A stretch of 42,248 bases of DNA from Pseudomonas sp. Its GTDB lineage: Bacteria; Pseudomonadota; Gammaproteobacteria; Pseudomonadales; Pseudomonadaceae. The translations under genes were made by a program, and so were the position numbers. The notes under the pieces were generated by a model that searched no databases, had not been told where the DNA came from, and was given only the letters and a program-made list of their open reading frames with translations. The first letter of the stretch is position 1, and each line of letters begins with the position of its first letter. The stretch is taken from contig NZ_JAQGNX010000163.1 in assembly GCF_028293835.1 (NCBI RefSeq), positions 1-42,248 on the forward strand, written 5' to 3'. This document shows, piece after piece, positions 25,266 to 33,780 of this stretch.

Positions 25266-26383
25266 GGCTGTACCTTCGCCGTTACTGTCGGCTGCGGTGT
25301 CTCAGCGATTTCAACCAGCATGTCCGGATGCAACAACTGGCCACCGGCAACCACCACCTGTTCACCCGCGTTCAACCCATCGCTGATCACCACGCTGCCG
25401 GTGAGATAACGCCCGACATGGACCGCATGCAAATTGGCTTTGCCTTGATCGTCGATCACCCAGACCGCGGGCTGACCCAATTGGTCACCGAGGCCTTTGG
25501 TCAATGCCGCCCATGGCAGCTGGACGCTGGCTTTGGCGGGTATGCTCAAGGCGACACTGACCACCGAGCCCAGCTCCATACCCGCGGGTAGCTGGCTAAG
25601 GGTTATTTTGACTTGTAACGTGCCCGTCTGCGCGGAGACCGCCGGGGTCACTTCGCGCACTTTGCCGGTGGCGACGATTTGGGGGTTATCGAGCAAAGTC
25701 ACTTGTACCGCCTGATTGGTGGGCGGGTTGACGAACAGTGATTCGTAAACGTTGAACACGGCGTCTCGGTCGCCATCCCGTGCCAGGCCAAAAATTGGCA
25801 CAGTGGCCTGTACCACTTGCCCGACCTCTGCCTGGCGCGCGGTGATAATTCCCGGCGCATCCGCCACCAATGCGGTGTACCCCAACTGCTCACGGGCGTT
25901 GGCCAGTTGCGCCTGAGCAGCCTTCAATGCGCTTTGGCTGCTTCGCAACGCCGCCTGGGCTGAATCGTATTCGCTGCGACTGGTATAGCCTTTGGGCAGG
26001 AGTTTTTCCTGGCGAACAAACGCCGCGCTGGTTTGGGTCACGCGCGCCTGTTCAGCCGCCACCGCAGCGACCGCCGAATCGACGCTGGTCTGTAGGTCCT
26101 TGGGGTCAAGCTTGGCCAGCACTTGCTTGGCCGACACCCGATCACCGACATCGACCATGCGCTGAATAATTTTGCCGCCGACGCGAAAAGACAGCTGAGT
26201 CTGCACCCGCGCCTGTACATCGCCGGTCAGCGACACGGCGGCGGCGAAGTCGGCGGTTTTCACCTGCTGCACATAAACGCGAGGGCGCTGGGGTTCTTCA
26301 GCCGGTTTGTCACCGCAACCCACCAGCAACCCGAACACCAAGCCCAGACTAACGGCAGCAAAAAATGATTGATGAACAGGCAT
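25262..26383 (-). CDS. triA: RND pump periplasmic adaptor lipoprotein (TriA-like)
   Basis: First gene of the efflux operon, 373 residues. The lipobox is LLVGC (Cys23). Adaptor domains in order are a lipoyl part (LSFRVGGKIIQRMVDVGDRV), an alpha hairpin rich in Ala/Gln (about 95-165), a barrel (IFGLARDGDRDAVFNVYESLF) and a membrane-proximal part (GEQVVVAGGQLLHPD). Its stop overlaps triB. The upstream gap 26384-26746 holds two repeats and, on the minus strand, TTATTCCA near 26510, reminiscent of the sulfur-gene motif. No regulator gene lies beside the operon. Confidence 0.88.
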   Translation of the reverse strand: MPVHQSFFAAVSLGLVFGLLVGCGDKPAEEPQRPRVYVQQVKTADFAAAVSLTGDVQARVQTQLSFRVGGKIIQRMVDVGDRVSAKQVLAKLDPKDLQTSVDSAVAAVAAEQARVTQTSAAFVRQEKLLPKGYTSRSEYDSAQAALRSSQSALKAAQAQLANAREQLGYTALVADAPGIITARQAEVGQVVQATVPIFGLARDGDRDAVFNVYESLFVNPPTNQAVQVTLLDNPQIVATGKVREVTPAVSAQTGTLQVKITLSQLPAGMELGSVVSVALSIPAKASVQLPWAALTKGLGDQLGQPAVWVIDDQGKANLHAVHVGRYLTGSVVISDGLNAGEQVVVAGGQLLHPDMLVEIAETPQPTVTAKVQP

Positions 26384-26549
26384 GCAGACTCCTTTGCAAA
26401 TGCCGTGGTGGATACCTGTGAGGCTCGCGCAGAAAACGCATCTAAACCCGAGGTATGCGACTGTGAGCGTAGATCAGGGTTCCTGCACTGATTAAACTCA
26501 AGGGATATTGGAATAAGTTGCTAGTCGGTCCGACCTGGCTGCAGGTCGT

Positions 26550-26625
26550 CTGTAGGAGCCAACTTGTTGGCGAAGCGGTAGGCCTGATATTGATATGTCA
26601 TCAAGCTTCTCGCCAACAAGTTAAC
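26550..26625. repeat. REP family A, copy 4
   Basis: The left arm (CTGTAGGAGCC, AACTTGTTGGCGAA) is intact. The right arm is good to CTCGCCAACAAGTT and then diverges, so the outer stem cannot form fully. It lies in the 363-base gap between triA and the amino-acid ABC operon. Confidence 0.85.
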
Positions 26626-26666
26626 TATTATCAGACAACGCATAACTTATTGACCTAAAAATAATT

Positions 26667-26728
26667 TGTAGGTTTTGTGTTTGCTGCGCGACAGCGCGGC
26701 GTCGGAGACGTGGCGGAACCTCCTACAG
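26667..26728. repeat. Structured repeat family B, copy 2
   Basis: A 62-base element nearly identical to 8700-8763. Outer arms are TGTAGGTT / AACCTCCTACA. Internal hairpins are GCTG-CGCGA-CAGC and CGTC-GGA-GACG; the second keeps pairing by two compensatory changes relative to copy 1. It ends 18 bases from the end of the adjacent substrate-binding-protein gene. Confidence 0.8.
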
Positions 26729-26746
26729 ATTGTCGATGTATGAGTC

Positions 26747-27646
26747 TTAACCCTGCCACTTACCGCCTTCAACGATGACATCTTCAGGCTTGGTGTCGTC
26801 ACTCAGCTGTTTGCGCACGTATTGGTCGTACAGCTTGAGCAGGTATTTATCTTCACCCAGCTTCGCCAATTCAGTGTTGATCCAGTCACGCAGTTCGATG
26901 TTGCCCTTTTTCACCGCTGGCGCAATCGGTGCTTCACCGCCGAGTTTTTCTGGCAGAACGCGGTAACCAGGGTTTTGTTTAGACCAGCTGAACAGCACCA
27001 GATTGTCCTGAGCGTAAGCGTCGCCGCGACCTGTGGACAACGCTTGCAGCGATTCGGAGTTCTTCTCGAACTTCAACAGCTTCCAGTCCGGGTGGGTTTT
27101 GGTCAGCCAAATATCAGCCGTGGTGCCGGTGGTGACGATGGTGGTTTTACCAGCCAGGTCATCAAGTTTAACCACGGTGCTGCCTTGTGGTACCAAGGCC
27201 TGGACCGCAACCTTGAGGTTCGGGTTAGTGAACTCTACCGCTTCTTTACGCTCTGGCGTGACCGTCATGTTGGCGAGAATCAGGTCGACTTTGTCGCTTT
27301 GCAAAAAGGGGATACGGCTCGCCGGTTCAACCGCGACGAACTCGACTTTATTTTCATCGCCCAACAAGTCTTTGGCGAATTGACGGGCTATGTCGGTATC
27401 AAAACCTACGTACCGGCCTTTTTCATCGACAAAACCAAACGGTGGTTTATCGGTAAATACGCCCACGATCAATTTGTCGCGGGCCTTGATTTTGGCCAGA
27501 TAGCCTGGGGCTGGCGCAGCGGCGGTACTGGCGGTTGCAGCTGGCTTGGCGGGTGCGTCATTGTTGCCGCAACCGGCCAGCAGGCCTAGGCCGAGCAGCG
27601 GAACTAACAGCAGTGATTTGGCAGATGTTAAGTGAACAGCGCTCAT
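26747..27646 (-). CDS. Polar amino-acid ABC transporter binding lipoprotein
   Basis: Family-3 solute-binding protein of 299 residues with a lipobox (LLAGC, Cys26) and an Ala/Pro linker, so it is probably membrane-anchored. Core signatures are DKLIVGVFTDKPPFGFVDE and GRYVGFDTDIARQFAKDLLG, then KVDLILANMTVTPERKEAVEF. TTGTTADIW belongs to the ligand pocket. The ligand could be an acidic, basic or sulfur amino acid; the sequence does not settle it. It is the last gene of the operon and overlaps the ATPase gene by ATGA. No terminator is evident; repeat B follows at once. Confidence 0.87.
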   Translation of the reverse strand: MSAVHLTSAKSLLLVPLLGLGLLAGCGNNDAPAKPAATASTAAAPAPGYLAKIKARDKLIVGVFTDKPPFGFVDEKGRYVGFDTDIARQFAKDLLGDENKVEFVAVEPASRIPFLQSDKVDLILANMTVTPERKEAVEFTNPNLKVAVQALVPQGSTVVKLDDLAGKTTIVTTGTTADIWLTKTHPDWKLLKFEKNSESLQALSTGRGDAYAQDNLVLFSWSKQNPGYRVLPEKLGGEAPIAPAVKKGNIELRDWINTELAKLGEDKYLLKLYDQYVRKQLSDDTKPEDVIVEGGKWQG

Positions 27647-28419
27647 GACAGCTCCTTGATTTTCGATTTCTTGGGCATGGTTTCTACATAGGAGAATTTC
27701 TCCAGAAACTGCTGCGCCCGTGCGCTTTGCGGGTTCGTGAAAAATGACTCCGGGGTGTTCTGTTCGAGGATGCTTCCGGCCTCCATGAACACGACGCGGT
27801 CAGCTACCGCGCGTGCAAAGGCCATCTCGTGGGTAACGATCAGCATGGTCATACCGCCGCGCGCCAGGTCGAGGATCACTTCCAGCACTTCCTTGACCAT
27901 CTCCGGATCGAGGGCAGCGGTTACCTCATCGAACAACATGACTTGGGGGTTCATACACAGCGAACGGACGATAGCGATACGCTGTTGCTGGCCGCCCGAC
28001 AATTGCCGTGGAAAAGCATCGCGCTTGTCCGAAAGACCCACCCGTTCAAGCAACGCTTCGGCTTGCGCCAACGCTTCATTGCGTTTGCGCTTTTGTACTT
28101 TCAGCGGACCGAGCAAGACGTTTTCGAGGACGGTCATGTGCGGAAAAAGGTGATAGCTCTGGAACACCATGCCGACGTCTTGCCGCACTTGGCGCCAGTC
28201 GGTTTTAGGCTCCAGCAGCTCGCGTCCGTTAAAACGCAAGCTCCCGCTGTGTGCCACTTCCAGGCCATTCAGGCAGCGCAGCAAAGTGCTTTTGCCGCAA
28301 CCGCTGGGACCAAGAATAACGATCACTTCTCCGCTCTCAACCGTCAGGTCGATTTCTTTCAGGACTTGCTGGCTGCCGAAAAACTTATTGAAGCCTTTGA
28401 ACTCGATCAGTGCGCTCAT
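27643..28419 (-). CDS. Polar amino-acid ABC transporter ATP-binding protein
   Basis: GlnQ-type ATPase of 258 residues. It shows Walker A GPSGCGKS (37-44), Q-loop FQSYHLFPHMTVLENV, signature LSGGQQQRIAIVRSL, Walker B VMLFDEVTAALD (the usual DEPTSALD has V and A changes) and switch VTHEMAFA. A basic tail (PKKSKIKELS) follows the core. The start at 28419 was chosen because it overlaps the upstream permease stop as ATGA; an 18-codon upstream extension would run into the permease. It couples to the lipoprotein gene downstream. Confidence 0.9.
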   Translation of the reverse strand: MSALIEFKGFNKFFGSQQVLKEIDLTVESGEVIVILGPSGCGKSTLLRCLNGLEVAHSGSLRFNGRELLEPKTDWRQVRQDVGMVFQSYHLFPHMTVLENVLLGPLKVQKRKRNEALAQAEALLERVGLSDKRDAFPRQLSGGQQQRIAIVRSLCMNPQVMLFDEVTAALDPEMVKEVLEVILDLARGGMTMLIVTHEMAFARAVADRVVFMEAGSILEQNTPESFFTNPQSARAQQFLEKFSYVETMPKKSKIKELS

Positions 28420-29075
28420 GCTTGCGTCCAGCGTCGCTCCAGCACGCGGGAGGCGGCAGAAAGCGGGTAGCAAATGAAGAAGAAAAACAAAAACAACGCG
28501 CCGTAAATCAACACCGATTCGTAGGTGCGCTCGATAATTTGTTGTCCGACCTTGATCACGTCGACGACGCCAATCAGCACCACTAACGAGCTGGTCTTGA
28601 TGATGCGGGTGTAGATGTTGATGGTCGGCGGCGTCATCCGCTTCAGCGCTTGCGGAATCAGTACATAGCCGTACAGCTGCGGGTCGGAAAGACCGATGGA
28701 TAAACCCGCCTCCCGCTGCCCCCGTGGCAGAGAATGCAAGGCGCCGCGGACGACTTCACCGACTTCGGTGCTGCCCCATAACGACAACACCAACACGCCG
28801 CACCAAAAGCTCGGGATACTGAGACCGAAGAAAATCGGCAAGCCGAAGAACAACAGATACAGCCAGACCAACACTGGAATCGCTCGAAACAATTCCAGAT
28901 AAACCCGCAAAATCATGTTGAGCCAATAAGCGTTCAACGTGCGCAAGACGCCATACAACACCCCGCCCACCGTGCTGATTAAAATGCTCAGCAGCGAAAT
29001 GGACAGTGTTTGCGCGGCACCTTTGCCCAGTTGCGGCAACGATACCCACAGCAATTCAAGACCCGAACTGGCCAT
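28416..29075 (-). CDS. Polar amino-acid ABC transporter permease (second)
   Basis: Inner-membrane permease of 219 residues, HisM/GlnP type, with about five helices. LELFRAIPVLVWLYLLFFGLP is the N-terminal family segment. The coupling loop has EAGLSIGLSDPQLYGYVLIPQALKRMTPP. It overlaps the other permease gene by 20 bases and the ATPase gene by four. With the preceding permease it should form a heterodimeric channel. Confidence 0.9.
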   Translation of the reverse strand: MASSGLELLWVSLPQLGKGAAQTLSISLLSILISTVGGVLYGVLRTLNAYWLNMILRVYLELFRAIPVLVWLYLLFFGLPIFFGLSIPSFWCGVLVLSLWGSTEVGEVVRGALHSLPRGQREAGLSIGLSDPQLYGYVLIPQALKRMTPPTINIYTRIIKTSSLVVLIGVVDVIKVGQQIIERTYESVLIYGALFLFFFFICYPLSAASRVLERRWTQA

Positions 29076-29721
29076 GTTGAAGCCTCCGTTCCAGGTAGCT
29101 GAGCAGCAATGACAACGGCAAGAACAACAGCACGCAAATCAGCGTCAACACGGTGAGCATTTCGTAGGTTTTGTAATACAGCGCGATGTAGCTTTTGGTG
29201 GTGTAAAGAATTTCCGGAACCGCAACTGCAGAAACCACCGTGGTCTCTTTGAGCAAAAAAATAAAATTGGCAAACAGCGCAGGCAGGCTGAGGATGCCCG
29301 CCTGGGGCAAAATCACGTAACGCAGTAATTGCCATTGCGAAAGCCCAATGGAACGCCCGGACTCCAGCTGCGCCGGGGGTACCGCATCAACGCCAGCACG
29401 CAAGACTTCGGTCAAATACGCGCCACCCAAAAAGGTCATGGTGATAATCGCGGCGCAGAATCCAGAAACTTTTATCCCCAGCGTGGGTAAAGCGAAGTAG
29501 ATGAAAAACAGTTGAATCAACAACGGCGTGTTGCGCGCCAACTCGACGTACAGCGCCACCAATCGATGCAGGTACGGTGTACGAAACACCAGGATTGTGG
29601 AGTTGATCAACGCCACCAGCAGCGACGTGCAAATGGCGATCAAACCCACCTGTAACGTCACCCCGACCGCCTTCAAAAAAGACGGCAGGGTGCTGAGGAT
29701 AAAGGGGTAGTCCAGGGTCAT
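29056..29721 (-). CDS. Polar amino-acid ABC transporter permease (first)
   Basis: Inner-membrane permease of 221 residues. YVELARNTPLLIQLFFIYFALP is the HisM/GlnP signature and ESGRSIGLSQWQLLRYVILPQA the coupling loop. It begins 53 bases after the stop of the TauA-like gene with no promoter or terminator in between, so the TauA-like protein and this amino-acid importer are probably on one transcript. That is unusual because the TauA-like protein's own permease family (TauC) is encoded upstream. Confidence 0.9.
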   Translation of the reverse strand: MTLDYPFILSTLPSFLKAVGVTLQVGLIAICTSLLVALINSTILVFRTPYLHRLVALYVELARNTPLLIQLFFIYFALPTLGIKVSGFCAAIITMTFLGGAYLTEVLRAGVDAVPPAQLESGRSIGLSQWQLLRYVILPQAGILSLPALFANFIFLLKETTVVSAVAVPEILYTTKSYIALYYKTYEMLTVLTLICVLLFLPLSLLLSYLERRLQHGQFGS

Positions 29722-29774
29722 GGGACAGCCTGTTAAAGATGTATTGGCGAAGCGGGGTATCAGACGATGAAAAC

Positions 29775-30794
29775 TCAGCTACCCGGCGTGCCATGCGCTT
29801 CTTCGAAGAAGTAGTCTTTCCAGCTGTCAGCCTTGTTCTTCAACACGCCCAGTTCCTGCAGTTTGCTGGCATAGATGTAGGTGCGCTGCGGGGTAATGGT
29901 GAAGTCGATCTCTGGATCGGAGACAATCTTTTCGACGAGGGCCAGCGGCAGTTTCGACTGTTCTACACGGATGTAGGTCTCAGCGGCGGCAGGTTTGTTG
30001 GCCTTGATGATGTGTTCGGCTTCAGCCAGCGCATCGTAAAAGGCTTTATAGGTTTTTGGGTTCTGGTCGTGGAATTTCTGAGTGGTGTAGAGCACGTTGA
30101 ACGTGGCCTGTCCGCCAAGCACGTCGTAAGAACTGAGCACTTTGTGGACCTTGGGATTCTCCAGTTCCTGGTACTGAAACGGCGGGCTGGAGAAGTGTGC
30201 GTTTAGCTCGGAACCACCGGCAATCAGCGCGGCAGTTGCGTCTGGGTGCGGCAGGCTGACGGAGATATTGTCGAATTTCTTGAACTCGGCGTCGCCGAAC
30301 ACTTTGGCGGTTTCGATCTGCAACGTGCGTGACTGGAAGCCCACGCCCGCAGCCGGCACAGCGATGCGGTCTTTGTCAGTGAAGTCTTTCAGGGTCTTCA
30401 CGTCAGGGTTATTGCTGAGCAAATAGTTGGGCATCGAACCGAGCGAGGCGATGGCCTTGACGTTCTGTTTGCCTTTGGTGCGGTCCCACACGGTGAGCAT
30501 CGGCGGCACGCCAGCAGATACTACGTCGAGGGCGCCAGCGAGCAAGGCTTCGTTCATGGCGGTGGCGCCAGAAATGCTGTTCCAATCCACCGCGATGTCC
30601 AGGCCCTGTTCTTTGCCGTGTTTCTCGATCAGATGCTGATCACGCACCACGTCGAGGATCAAATAGCCGATGCCAAACTGCTGGGCAATGCTGATTTTTC
30701 CCTCAGCCTGGGCGCCGCTACCGAGCAGTGCTCCGGCCAAACCCAACGCTGCTGCGAGTGTAGTAAGCGCCGGACGCTTGAACGATGTGGCCAT
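29775..30794 (-). CDS. TauA/SsuA-like periplasmic binding protein
   Basis: NitT/TauT-family solute-binding protein of 339 residues. The signal peptide ends GAQAEG. The core starts KISIAQQFGIGYLILDVVRDQHLIEKHGKEQGLDI (at 30610-30703) and continues with NEALLAGALDVVSAGVPPML, the typical lobe-1 ligand segment. Relatives bind taurine, alkanesulfonates, nitrate or pyrimidine precursors; with a TauD-like enzyme nearby a sulfonate or sulfate ester is likely. It has its own 124-base upstream gap with the shared sulfur promoter motif, so it can be expressed apart from the tauDBC-like genes. Confidence 0.87.
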   Translation of the reverse strand: MATSFKRPALTTLAAALGLAGALLGSGAQAEGKISIAQQFGIGYLILDVVRDQHLIEKHGKEQGLDIAVDWNSISGATAMNEALLAGALDVVSAGVPPMLTVWDRTKGKQNVKAIASLGSMPNYLLSNNPDVKTLKDFTDKDRIAVPAAGVGFQSRTLQIETAKVFGDAEFKKFDNISVSLPHPDATAALIAGGSELNAHFSSPPFQYQELENPKVHKVLSSYDVLGGQATFNVLYTTQKFHDQNPKTYKAFYDALAEAEHIIKANKPAAAETYIRVEQSKLPLALVEKIVSDPEIDFTITPQRTYIYASKLQELGVLKNKADSWKDYFFEEAHGTPGS

Positions 30795-30844
30795 GAAATT
30801 CTCACCAAAAATAATGAATACGACAGGCCGGTGGTCCGGCGTTG

Positions 30845-30894
30845 CATATAGCTTACAGTTACCTAAACACTATAAATAAATAGGATTTTGGAAT
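30845..30894 (-). promoter_or_regulatory. Sulfur-type promoter motif upstream of the TauA-like gene
   Basis: On the minus strand ATTCCAAAA starts at 30894 and a -10 candidate, TATATG, starts 44 bases later at 30850. There is no -35 match. ATTCCAAAA is identical to the copy before sfnB. Confidence 0.5.
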
Positions 30895-30918
30895 ATCGAT
30901 AGTCTTAAAAAGCCAGCA

Positions 30919-31773
30919 TCAACGCTGCATGCCCCAGCGTTTAACCGTTAGCCGCTCAATGTTGTTGAACAGCAGGTTTTCCACCAGCAGGCCGATCAGG
31001 ATCACCGCGATCAAGCCGGCGAACACTTTGTCTGTGTAGAGCTCGTTGCGGTTCTGGTAGATGTACCAGCCCAAGCCGCCTTTGCCGGACTGCGCGCCGA
31101 ATACCAGTTCGGCGGCGATCAAGGTGCGCCAGGCGAAGGCCCAACCGATTTTCAGCCCGGACAGAATCGACGGCAGCGCAGCGGGTATCAGGATGTACCA
31201 AACGAAGCGCAAGCCCTTCAGGCCGTAGTTGCGCCCGGCCATGCGCTGGGTTTCCGAGACCCCGAGAAAGCCCGAGTAGGTGTTCAGCGCTAACGCCCAT
31301 AACACCGAATGCACCAGCACGAAAATCAGACTGCCCTGACCCAGGCCGAACCACAGCAATGACAGCGGCAGGAGTGCAATCGCTGGCAAAGGATTGAACA
31401 TGGCGGTGAGAGTGCTTAGAAGATCTCGCCCCAGCTGGGTCGACACTGCCAGGGTGGTCAGCGCGAACGCCAGGACGATGCCGATTACGTAGCCTTTGAT
31501 CAGGACCGCCAAGGATATCCATACCTTGCTCAGCAGCTCGCCACTGGCAATGCCATCGTAAAAAGCGCTGGCGGTTTGCAATACGCTGGGCAGCAGCAGG
31601 TCATTGTTTTGGTAACGCGCGGCCAACTCCCATATCAGCGCGAGGGCCAGCAGGATCACGGTTTTACGTACCCAGCTCTGTTGCCAGATGCGTTGCGCCA
31701 ACGGGATGTCACGCGCCAGGTCCTCTTGGGTAAAAGGCTCCAGCGTGACTTCGTATTCCGGTCGAATGGTCAT
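30919..31773 (-). CDS. TauC/SsuC-like ABC transporter permease
   Basis: Inner-membrane permease of 284 residues with a cytoplasmic N-terminal stretch of about 35 residues and about six helices. The coupling loop includes AGRNYGLKGLRFVWYILIPAALPSILSGL, and LIAAELVFGAQSGKGGLGW is a TauC/SsuC signature. It lies 48 bases after the ATPase gene and should pair with that ATPase and with the TauA-like protein encoded next. Confidence 0.9.
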   Translation of the reverse strand: MTIRPEYEVTLEPFTQEDLARDIPLAQRIWQQSWVRKTVILLALALIWELAARYQNNDLLLPSVLQTASAFYDGIASGELLSKVWISLAVLIKGYVIGIVLAFALTTLAVSTQLGRDLLSTLTAMFNPLPAIALLPLSLLWFGLGQGSLIFVLVHSVLWALALNTYSGFLGVSETQRMAGRNYGLKGLRFVWYILIPAALPSILSGLKIGWAFAWRTLIAAELVFGAQSGKGGLGWYIYQNRNELYTDKVFAGLIAVILIGLLVENLLFNNIERLTVKRWGMQR

Positions 31774-31821
31774 GTGTCGAATTCTCTTGGGGTTGCTGCC
31801 CTGCTAATACCGAGGGTTGAT

Positions 31822-32703
31822 TCAATACGCGATGCGGACATCTTTGAAACTGAGTTCGCGTTCGGCCGGCTCGGCCTCACCTTCATCGAACAGCAAGCGA
31901 TGGATGCGCTGGGTAGTGCGCTGGAAATCCACCCCGCCGAGGCTGTTGAGGTCGTATTGGTGGCTGTTGATTTCAGCGCGAACCCGGCCTGGGTGCGGTG
32001 ATAGCAACAGAATCCGGTTGCCCACCACCAAAGCTTCTTCGATGGAGTGAGTCACGAATAACAAGGTGAAGCGCACCTCCTCCCACAGTTCCAACAGCTC
32101 TTCCTGCATTTTGCGGCGGGTCAACGCATCGAGCGCGGCAAAGGGCTCGTCCATCAGCAGGATTTTCGGTTGCATGGCCAGCGCACGGGCAATCGCCACC
32201 CGCGCTTTCATGCCGCCGGACAAGGTGTGCGGGTAGGCGTCGGCGAAGGCACTGAGGCCCACTTTTTCAAGGTAGTAACGTGCCCGTTCTTCTGCCTCAC
32301 GGCGCTTCAACGTGCGTGAAGCCAGCAAGGGGAACATGACGTTCTGGATCACCGTTTTCCAGGGTGGCAACTGGTCGAATTCCTGAAACACCACAATCCG
32401 GTCTGGACCGGGTTCTGTGACCTGCGCACCCGCCAAGCGGATCTGCCCCTCGCTGGGCTGGATAAATCCAGCCACGGCTTTAAGCAACGTCGACTTACCG
32501 CAACCCGATGGGCCGAGCAGGACGAAGCGGTCCGCCGGATCGATTTCAAAACTCACTTGATGGGTCGCCCGCACCACCCGTTCAGGGGTGCGGTATTCCA
32601 GGCTTACGCCTTGGACTTGCAACAGGGCTTCAGCGGCGGGCTGATCGACCTGCGGCACGATTGAGCTTTCGCTAGCCGTGTGGCTTTGCAAAACAGCATT
32701 CAT
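31822..32703 (-). CDS. TauB/SsuB-like ABC transporter ATP-binding protein
   Basis: Cytoplasmic ATPase of 293 residues. It shows Walker A GPSGCGKS (64-71), Q-loop VFQEFDQLPPWKTVIQNV (the PW is typical of this family), signature LSGGMKARVAIARAL, Walker B ILLMDEPFAALD and switch VTHSIEEAL. The start was placed at 32703 because GGAGGAG lies eight bases upstream; an 11-codon extension has none. It begins 16 bases after the TauD-like gene, in the same operon. Confidence 0.9.
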   Translation of the reverse strand: MNAVLQSHTASESSIVPQVDQPAAEALLQVQGVSLEYRTPERVVRATHQVSFEIDPADRFVLLGPSGCGKSTLLKAVAGFIQPSEGQIRLAGAQVTEPGPDRIVVFQEFDQLPPWKTVIQNVMFPLLASRTLKRREAEERARYYLEKVGLSAFADAYPHTLSGGMKARVAIARALAMQPKILLMDEPFAALDALTRRKMQEELLELWEEVRFTLLFVTHSIEEALVVGNRILLLSPHPGRVRAEINSHQYDLNSLGGVDFQRTTQRIHRLLFDEGEAEPAERELSFKDVRIAY

Positions 32704-32719
32704 GGAACGGCTCCTCCGA

Positions 32720-33616
32720 TCAGAACGGCGCATCACCTTGAATGGTGGTGCGCAACAGCTTGCGGCGCAGCTCTGGCGGGCAACCAGCGGCGAGATGGAT
32801 CAATGAACGGTTGTCCCAGAACACCAGGTCATGCGGCTGCCATTGGTGGCGGTAAATATGCTCAGGACGCACGCTGTGGGCGTACAGCTGATCCAACAGC
32901 TCACGGCTTTCGTCGTCCGGCAGGCCAACGATGCGCGTGGTGAAGCCTTCGCTGACGAACAGTGCTTTACGACCGGATTCCGGGTGCGTGCGCACTATCG
33001 GGTGGGTCACTTCGGCGACTTGCGCAAGCTGTTCGGCGGTCAACGTCGGACGCCAGCTAGCAGCGTTTTTGCCTTCGCTGTAGCGTGCGGTGTAGGAATG
33101 CACTGCAGAGCGGCCTTCGACTGCATCACGCAGAGCTTGCGGCAATGTATCCCAGGCCAGATGCAGATTGGCGAACAGCGTGTCGCCGCCTTCGCTGGGC
33201 AGCTCTTGCGCATGGAGCATCGAGCCGAGGCTTGGCAGTTCTTTGTACGAAAGGTCCGAATGCCAATACTTGCCCGCATCCCCCAGGCCCACCGGCTGGC
33301 CGTTCTCGACGATGTTCGAGACGATCAGGATTTCCGGATGATTGGCCAACAGAAACTGCTTGAGCACATGGATTTGCAGAACGCCAAAGCGTCGGCTGAA
33401 ATCGATCTGATGCTGCGGCGTGATCTGCTGATTGCGGAAAACCACAACGTGGTAATCCAGATGCGCTTGATGCACGCGGGCGAAGTCAGTGTCATTAAGC
33501 GGCTTGGACAAATCCAGACCGATGATTTCGGCTCCGACTTTCCCTTCGAAGGGGCGAACGTCGAAGACTTGGCTGGCTACGTTTACAGCGGAAGAAGCTG
33601 GGGAGGCTACTGGCAT
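32720..33616 (-). CDS. TauD/TfdA-family Fe(II)/2-oxoglutarate dioxygenase
   Basis: This 298-residue cytoplasmic oxygenase hydroxylates carbon next to a leaving group; relatives release sulfite from taurine (TauD) or sulfate from alkyl sulfates (AtsK). The iron triad is visible: H119 and D121 (WHSD) and H274 (NRSLIHLA). The 2-oxoglutarate-binding arginine is in RRKLLRT near residue 285. Start PFEGKVGAEIIGLDLSKPL is the family N-terminal fold. It heads the operon with TauB/TauC-like genes, so an imported sulfonate or sulfate ester is the probable substrate, but which one cannot be told. Confidence 0.9.
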   Translation of the reverse strand: MPVASPASSAVNVASQVFDVRPFEGKVGAEIIGLDLSKPLNDTDFARVHQAHLDYHVVVFRNQQITPQHQIDFSRRFGVLQIHVLKQFLLANHPEILIVSNIVENGQPVGLGDAGKYWHSDLSYKELPSLGSMLHAQELPSEGGDTLFANLHLAWDTLPQALRDAVEGRSAVHSYTARYSEGKNAASWRPTLTAEQLAQVAEVTHPIVRTHPESGRKALFVSEGFTTRIVGLPDDESRELLDQLYAHSVRPEHIYRHQWQPHDLVFWDNRSLIHLAAGCPPELRRKLLRTTIQGDAPF

Positions 33617-33659
33617 GAGAACTCCGACTCCAAGTGACTAAGCAATTTAGAATCGGGAC

Positions 33660-33708
33660 TTTATAGGTATAAGAAATTTAGTTTAAATACCGTTAGTGCA
33701 TATGGATA
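33660..33708 (-). promoter_or_regulatory. Sulfur-type promoter motif upstream of the TauD-like gene
   Basis: On the minus strand TATCC starts at 33708 and TATAAA starts 43 bases later at 33665. It follows the same layout as before sfnB, tcyJ and the TauA-like gene, with a weaker first block. Confidence 0.42.
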
Positions 33709-33780
33709 GCACTGGAAACGCTAGCGGCCCCAATCCAATGGCATTTTTCACGGGATTCTTTGCCTGCTAATCCTCGATTC

